A stretch of 55,201 nucleotides of DNA from Deltaproteobacteria bacterium (GTDB lineage: Bacteria; Desulfobacterota; Binatia; HRBIN30; CADEER01), in assembly GCA_029262455.1 (NCBI GenBank), contig JAJCZJ010000103.1:1-55201 (forward strand), in the 5' to 3' direction. Shown piece after piece: positions 50,412 through 55,201 of the stretch. The translations under genes were made by a program, and so were the position numbers. How positions within the stretch are numbered: the stretch's first letter is position 1; each line of letters begins with the position of its first letter. A model generated the notes under the pieces. It was not told the DNA's origin, searched no databases, and was given only the letters and a program-made list of their open reading frames with translations.

Positions 50412-52586
50412 CTAGCGCCGAACCGCAACCCGAATCCGTTCCGACAAATCCTCGAACCACAAGTTCGTCTGAGAAAGCCCGAAGGCGAGATCCAGCTCGC
50501 CTGCCTGTTCGGGCACCGCGACACAGACCGGAATCACGACCGACTCGCCGGGTCGCAGATCAAAGGCCAGCGCCTGTGATCGCGCATCGCCACCGACCAA
50601 CCCGCCGGCAGAGTCGGTCCACAAATACGACACGTACACCTTGCGCTCTCGATCGAGCGTCAAGGCCGGCCAGGTCTCGGACGAGCGGTTTGTCACCCGA
50701 AGCTCAGCCGGCAGGCGTTGTCCAGCGACAGCGCGTCGCGCCGGCAAGTCCGTGAATTCGATCTGGGCCGAACCCGCCACCGTCGGTACTGCATCCAAAC
50801 GATTGCCCAGTAGCGTCTGCTCACGCCCGACCGACAAAAGAGCCTCTTGGAGGTCCGGCCGCTTCGGCTCCGTAACCTCGAAGAGTGCATCTTGGCCGAA
50901 GAAACCAATGCGCCCCAGACCCTGTGGAGATCGCCAGCGATGCCGCCAACGCCCCGCTGCGTCGGCCAGGTGGACAACGACATAGCGCACGCCAGTAGCT
51001 CGTTGAAGCACATCCAAAGCGCGCGCATCCGGCAGCGCAGCCGCCAACGATTGGACTAGTTCGGCTGTGACCGGGGCGCGACCGCGGTAGCCGTAGCCAT
51101 CGAGCAAGGGCTTCCAGTGAACGGTACTCGCCAACTGACGATCGATTCCCCGCTCACCCGGATCCACGGCGCACGTTTTCGTCGGCAGTTCCAAAACGGC
51201 GCCGTCGGGCATACCCGCCAACGATTCGTACAATGGCATCGCAGCCGCTGTCAGCCCGACCCGCTCAGTTGAATATCGTCGTTCGGGCAGCTGGAAATCG
51301 AGGATCAGCAACACGCCGCAGAGCGCGATCGCACCGCGACGGGCCCCACGACTACGCAAGGCCGTCGCGAGTGCGTCGGCCCCCATCCCCACAAGCCCGC
51401 CGATCGCCAGCATGAGACCGAGCGTGTAGCGGCCGGGCGACGGCCCCAACTGAGCCAGCCCCGGCACAACCCCAGCCAGAACCTTGTACGGGGACTCAGC
51501 CCCAGTCCCCAAACTCATCGCGCAGCTGAGGAAAAACACAATGCCGAGACCGAATACTGCCGGACGCCGGCCGGCTCGCCACCACGAGGATGCAACCCCG
51601 ATCACAGCGAGCACTAGCGCAACCAACCCCACGTAGTGCCCACTCGCTCCAGGCAAAGCGTCAGCCAGATACGGCGGTACAAAGTAGTCACGCCACCCCA
51701 CTCCGCTCACCGCCAACAGCCCCGCCCCACCCTGTTCGACCAATAGGCCGGCTCCGACCAGATCCCAGTACGGGCGGTAAACCAAGAGGCACACGGCGAA
51801 AGCACTCACCAAAGCCAAGAGCGCAGCGATCCAGCCTAGCCGCGACCCGTGCCCCGACAATCGGAGCCCGACGAGGTAGGAAAGGCCGACTGCAACAGCC
51901 AAATAGGCGAGTTCCAATCCGCAGAGAACCTGCCACGCGGCAAGCGAAAATAGAGCCGCGACGCGCGCAGCACTCGGCGATCGAACAACCCGATCAGACA
52001 GGAGGAGCAACAGAGGCAGATACTGCCCAGTTGCGAGCGGCAACTCAGCAAGCACCTCGAGACGGACCGGACAAAGAGCGTAAACAAGCCCGGCCAAGAC
52101 AGCTGCAAGTCGGCTGCATCCCCAGTGCCGCACGAGTGCGTACATGCATGCGCCACAAAGTGAGATCGTCGCCAGCAATGCGACCTGATACGACGCAACC
52201 AAATCACCGGTGACCCAATAGATCGGCGCGAACAACGGCAACAGGCCGAGCATTGGGTCGCCAAAGGCCAGAGCCGAGGGCACCGGATGAAAGACGTTGG
52301 CATCAAACAACCCACTCGGACCGCGCGAGAGCGCCTCGAGGTCCCACGCCATGACCCACATCACCCAGCGCGCTACCGGTCGACCGAGAAACGAATCGGG
52401 CCGATAAATGGCATCCAGATGGCGAAACACCGGATACAGGGCCAGGAAGGTGGCGAAGGCAAACCCGCCGGTCACCGCCAGGAATTCGCAACCCAGGGCC
52501 GCAAATCTCCGCAGCGATCGTCCTTCCCCCGGCGCTGTGTCGGTCGGCTCGCCGAGACCGGGGCTCTGCTCAGCCGACCGAATCAA
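50412..52586 (-). CDS. Large GT-C-like polytopic membrane protein, paralog 8
   Basis: This 724-residue family member has LFDANVFHPVPSALAFGDPMLGLLPLFAPIYWVTGD after TM1, about a dozen TM segments, VHWKPLLDGYGYRGRAPV, LQRATGVRYVVVHLAD and the C-terminal sandwich (TWPAL, VSYLWTDSAG, LAFDLRPGESVVIPVCV, LDLAFGLSQTNLWF). In the C-terminal half it matches the partial paralog 9 especially well. The start is TTG 52586, which overlaps the upstream sulfatase-like gene stop in TTGA, so it is coupled to that enzyme. Confidence 0.85.
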   Translation of the reverse strand: MIRSAEQSPGLGEPTDTAPGEGRSLRRFAALGCEFLAVTGGFAFATFLALYPVFRHLDAIYRPDSFLGRPVARWVMWVMAWDLEALSRGPSGLFDANVFHPVPSALAFGDPMLGLLPLFAPIYWVTGDLVASYQVALLATISLCGACMYALVRHWGCSRLAAVLAGLVYALCPVRLEVLAELPLATGQYLPLLLLLSDRVVRSPSAARVAALFSLAAWQVLCGLELAYLAVAVGLSYLVGLRLSGHGSRLGWIAALLALVSAFAVCLLVYRPYWDLVGAGLLVEQGGAGLLAVSGVGWRDYFVPPYLADALPGASGHYVGLVALVLAVIGVASSWWRAGRRPAVFGLGIVFFLSCAMSLGTGAESPYKVLAGVVPGLAQLGPSPGRYTLGLMLAIGGLVGMGADALATALRSRGARRGAIALCGVLLILDFQLPERRYSTERVGLTAAAMPLYESLAGMPDGAVLELPTKTCAVDPGERGIDRQLASTVHWKPLLDGYGYRGRAPVTAELVQSLAAALPDARALDVLQRATGVRYVVVHLADAAGRWRHRWRSPQGLGRIGFFGQDALFEVTEPKRPDLQEALLSVGREQTLLGNRLDAVPTVAGSAQIEFTDLPARRAVAGQRLPAELRVTNRSSETWPALTLDRERKVYVSYLWTDSAGGLVGGDARSQALAFDLRPGESVVIPVCVAVPEQAGELDLAFGLSQTNLWFEDLSERIRVAVRR

Positions 52587-54409
52587 AAGTCATATCCCAA
52601 GGCTTCCAGCCGCTCTCGGGTGACGTCGTCGATCGCCTGCGCGGGAGCCTTTTCGACCGCTATGGCCCGGGGTCGCCAAGGCACTTCGGAGTTCCACGGC
52701 GCGCCTGTGACATACGCGGCAAGTAGCCGCTCGAAACCTTCGCTGGTCAGCTCCGGTTCGACACCGGGCACATTCCGCATCGAAGTCTGGTGAGGAATCA
52801 TCGAGGACTCGAATCGCTGACCGGCGGTGTGCACCACAAAACGCCCGACCAAGCATCGCTCGGGCAGTCGCAAGGCGACACAAGAACCGGCAGCTCGCTG
52901 CAGCTCGGCAAACACCGGCCGGTCGGGCAGTACGGACGACTCACCCGTCACCAGCGGGGCCAACGTTCGCCCGTCGAAGGACACATTTTCGGACATGTCC
53001 ACCAGATCCAATACGGTTGGTAGGACGTCCACCAACGATACCGGTGGCCCGTAGACACCAGGCGACACCAGGCCCGGCCAATGAAAGGCCAGCGGCACGT
53101 GTAAGACGACGTCGTTGAGGGTCTCGCCGTGTCCAATCGCGCCCTGCGGATCGAACTCGTCACCATGGTCGGCAAAAACCACGATCAGCGTCTGGGCAGA
53201 AAACGGCAGTCGCTCGATCCGATCAATGAATTTGCCGAACGTCCGATCGAGATAGTCGATCTCGCCGATATAGACCGCCTCGCGCCGCTTCACCTGATCG
53301 TTGCTGAGACGGCGGAACCCGGCATTATGCAGATGTTCGATATCCGCGGCTAGCTGTCGCTGTTCAAGTTTCTCCCCGGCGGGCTGGATCCGATCCGCGA
53401 TCACCCGACTCGAATCATCGCGAACGACGTAAGGTGTGTGCACTTCGTAGGTGTGAACGAAGAGCATGAACGGCCCATCCGCACCGAATCGCTCGAGCCA
53501 ATCCCCAGCCTTGCCGAAGGTATCCGCCGCATCGCCCAAGAACGAGCCAACGTCCGGGCCGTTGTCGTACCAATCGAAATCTTGATCGAAGCCGAAATCG
53601 GAGCTTACAAACGCGTTTTCAGTGAACGCGACGTTCACGTATCCGCGCCGCCGGGTAAAAGTCGAAAGCAAGTCAACTTCGACGCGCGCGTCGCGTACAC
53701 TGCCGTACACACCGTGCGAGCTCGGATAGAGACCGCTAAACAAGGAGGCATGCGATACTAGAGTGTTTGGGTACGTCGCATAGGCGCGTCGGAACGAGAA
53801 CGAACGCTCTAGAAAGCGATCGATGTTCCGACTCGATGTCTCATCACGGCCAAAGGACTCGAGGTATTGAGCACCTAGAGTGTCCAGCGAAATCAGGATG
53901 ATGTTGGGGCGATTCACACCAGGCTCCGGAGCCGGCCGGTAGCGGACGCTGCCCCAGTAACCGGACACGGGCGCAGATCCCTCGACCGGCGTCGCGCGAA
54001 AACGCAGCTTGCACGGCTGGCTCGCCACGTTCGGAATCTCGATCCGATGATCCGACCACCCGGCGACATCGGACCGAGGCTCGTCGCGGACCAAAATCCT
54101 CCTGTCATCTCCAGCTGCCAAGATGACCTCGAAGGACAGAGTACCCGTCGGCTCCTTGGGCGCTAGGCCAATGCTGAAGACCAGAGCTCCAGCTTCACTC
54201 GGGCACTTAGCGACAAACTCCTCGGCACTCCCGACAGCATCGCGGGTCGCGCCGCCGAGGCGAACCTTGGTCGTCGCGACGACACCTGAGGAAGTCGATA
54301 ACACCAACATGCCATCAGGGTGCTCAGCTGCATCGGCCGCCACCTTGCCGAGACTCGCGGACAGCAGCAGGCCGCACCAACAGAGATTCAAGATTCTAGT
54401 GAGAGCCAT
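52583..54409 (-). CDS. Sulfatase-fold protein with extra N-terminal domain and threonine at the nucleophile position
   Basis: This 608-residue protein has a signal peptide (cleavage near AADA, residues 24-27), a beta-rich domain of about 130 residues (28-165), and then the sulfatase-fold core: NIILISLDTLGAQYLESFG (Asp176), YPNTLVSHASLFSGLYPSSHG with Thr216 at the formylglycine position, VVFADHGDEF for metal binding, and a C-terminal GGLPSLVDVLPTVLDL-type helix region. It is about 100 residues longer than the three at 33858-40007, and the N-terminal domain has no counterpart there. Being Thr-based, it may be a phospho- rather than sulfo-enzyme (inference). It lies between two GT-C-like paralogs on the same strand. 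Confidence 0.86.
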   Translation of the reverse strand: MALTRILNLCWCGLLLSASLGKVAADAAEHPDGMLVLSTSSGVVATTKVRLGGATRDAVGSAEEFVAKCPSEAGALVFSIGLAPKEPTGTLSFEVILAAGDDRRILVRDEPRSDVAGWSDHRIEIPNVASQPCKLRFRATPVEGSAPVSGYWGSVRYRPAPEPGVNRPNIILISLDTLGAQYLESFGRDETSSRNIDRFLERSFSFRRAYATYPNTLVSHASLFSGLYPSSHGVYGSVRDARVEVDLLSTFTRRRGYVNVAFTENAFVSSDFGFDQDFDWYDNGPDVGSFLGDAADTFGKAGDWLERFGADGPFMLFVHTYEVHTPYVVRDDSSRVIADRIQPAGEKLEQRQLAADIEHLHNAGFRRLSNDQVKRREAVYIGEIDYLDRTFGKFIDRIERLPFSAQTLIVVFADHGDEFDPQGAIGHGETLNDVVLHVPLAFHWPGLVSPGVYGPPVSLVDVLPTVLDLVDMSENVSFDGRTLAPLVTGESSVLPDRPVFAELQRAAGSCVALRLPERCLVGRFVVHTAGQRFESSMIPHQTSMRNVPGVEPELTSEGFERLLAAYVTGAPWNSEVPWRPRAIAVEKAPAQAIDDVTRERLEALGYDF

Positions 54410-54453
54410 GATTCTACAACGCCGAAACCGATATCAGCCCATGCCTTTGCATA

Positions 54454-55201
54454 CTATTGCAGCAACCGAACCCGGGCGAAGTCGGAATTTCCCGTGAACC
54501 ATCCGCCATCCTGCGTGACGCCAAAATTCAAGGCGAAATCCCCACGACCAGCAGGAACACGGACGCACACCGGTACCACAACCGATTCTCCCGGTGCCAG
54601 ATCGAAAGGCAGGGCTTCCGCTCGCATAGCTTGCGCCACCAACTCGCCCGCAGGGTCCGTCCAGCGATACCCAACGTACAGCCGGCGATCCCTATCCGTC
54701 GTGAGCCCGGGCCATAGCGAGTCCGACTGATTCTCGACCAGCACCTCGGCGCGCAAATTCCCACCGGAATCAACTGCACTCGGCGGCAATGTCGTAAACT
54801 GCAGTCCCGCTGTCCTAGCGCCCTCGGCGATGAGGGCAGTCGCGCCGCCGAGCAGGGTCCGACCTGCGAGGCGAGGCAAGGCCACCAGGTCCGCGGCAAG
54901 GTCCGCCTCGATTTGATCCGTGACTTCGAATAAGAGATCGTAGCCAAAGAATCCAACGCGCGACATGCCCTCCACCGAGCGCCACTTTTGCCGCCAACTT
55001 GCGGGAACCCGATCGAGGTGAACGACGACATATCGCAATCCCGTCGTGCGCTGCAGCAACGCAAGCGCACGCCGGTCCGGCAGAGTGTTGGCCAACGCTC
55101 GGACCGATTCATAGATGGCTGGGATCCTCACACGCATCCGATAGCCATCGATCAACGGCTTCTCGTGCAGGACGCTCGCCTGTTGCGAAGCGATCACCGC
55201 G
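54454..55201 (-). CDS. Large GT-C-like membrane protein, paralog 9, C-terminal part (cut by window edge)
   Basis: The frame is open to the window end; about 248 residues are visible. They hold LHEKPLIDGYRMRVRIPA, LLQRTTGLRYVVVHLDRV and the C-terminal sandwich (LWPGL, VGYRWTDPAG, LPFDLAPGESVVVPVCVRV, FALNFGVTQDGGWF). The membrane part lies outside. It is closest to paralog 8, which lies 1.9 kb downstream beyond one sulfatase-like gene, suggesting a local duplication. The 3' end is 44 bp before the sulfatase-like gene start. Confidence 0.82.
   Translation of the reverse strand, partial: AVIASQQASVLHEKPLIDGYRMRVRIPAIYESVRALANTLPDRRALALLQRTTGLRYVVVHLDRVPASWRQKWRSVEGMSRVGFFGYDLLFEVTDQIEADLAADLVALPRLAGRTLLGGATALIAEGARTAGLQFTTLPPSAVDSGGNLRAEVLVENQSDSLWPGLTTDRDRRLYVGYRWTDPAGELVAQAMRAEALPFDLAPGESVVVPVCVRVPAGRGDFALNFGVTQDGGWFTGNSDFARVRLLQ

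Overview
The window looks like one stretch of an uncultured, high-GC Gram-negative chromosome. The evidence is the GC-rich codon third positions, lipoprotein signal peptides on periplasmic enzymes, LPS-type glycosyltransferases, and frequent GTG/TTG starts with weak Shine-Dalgarno sequences. A deltaproteobacterium-like lineage (Myxococcota, Binatota or Desulfobacterota) is my guess. No ribosomal or other phylogenetic marker is present, so this placement is weak. No tRNA, rRNA, CRISPR array, phage gene or intact transposase was seen.

Almost every gene belongs to surface-glycan or glycolipid assembly and decoration. The dominant signal is a paralogous family of large (about 700-740 aa) polytopic membrane proteins resembling GT-C glycosyltransferases. 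Each carries a C-terminal beta-sandwich-like domain. Nine members lie in 55 kb: 6376-8562, 15335-17506, 22205-24385, 25422-27638, 29290-31494, 31528-33738, 41569-43683, 50412-52586 and the partial 54454-55201. Three further GT39/PMT-like membrane proteins (8895, 11711, 17532) accompany them. Interleaved are SGNH hydrolase-like proteins (10647, 24385, 43760, 45172, 46335, 47417), sulfatase-fold enzymes (partial 1-253, then 33858, 36995, 38526, 52583), two type I phosphodiesterase-like enzymes (13883, 40021), five SAM methyltransferase domains, an MBOAT and an OafA-type acyltransferase, a fatty acid desaturase, two radical SAM enzymes, a GT9 and two GT2 enzymes.

Layout: 1-1095 (+) sulfatase end plus methyltransferase; 1189-8562 (-) an operon encoding GT-C-like protein, polyprenyl-phosphate hexosyltransferase, methyltransferase, desaturase, GT9 and radical SAM/SPASM; 8895-13873 (+) GT39, SGNH, GT39 behind a MITE-like hairpin element; 13883-22168 alternating-strand single genes and pairs; 22205-27638 (-) an overlapping GT-C/SGNH/GT-C trio; 27797-29266 (+) a GT2-methyltransferase fusion; 29290-33738 (-) a GT-C pair; 33858-40007 a tandem sulfatase-like triplet (+) interrupted by an antisense MBOAT gene; 40021-44824 phosphodiesterase, GT-C and SGNH; 44825-45171 a noncoding repeat cluster; 45172-50404 SGNH genes, methyltransferase and acyltransferase; 50412-55201 (-) a GT-C/sulfatase-like/GT-C block.

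Working model (inference): the GT2 enzyme at 5537-6304 makes polyprenyl-phosphate-linked sugar. The many GT-C-like proteins use such donors on the periplasmic face to build or decorate a surface glycan. Methyltransferases, acyltransferases, SGNH proteins and alkaline-phosphatase-superfamily enzymes then tailor it. No Wzx/Wzy, ABC exporter or sugar-nucleotide pathway gene was recognised here.
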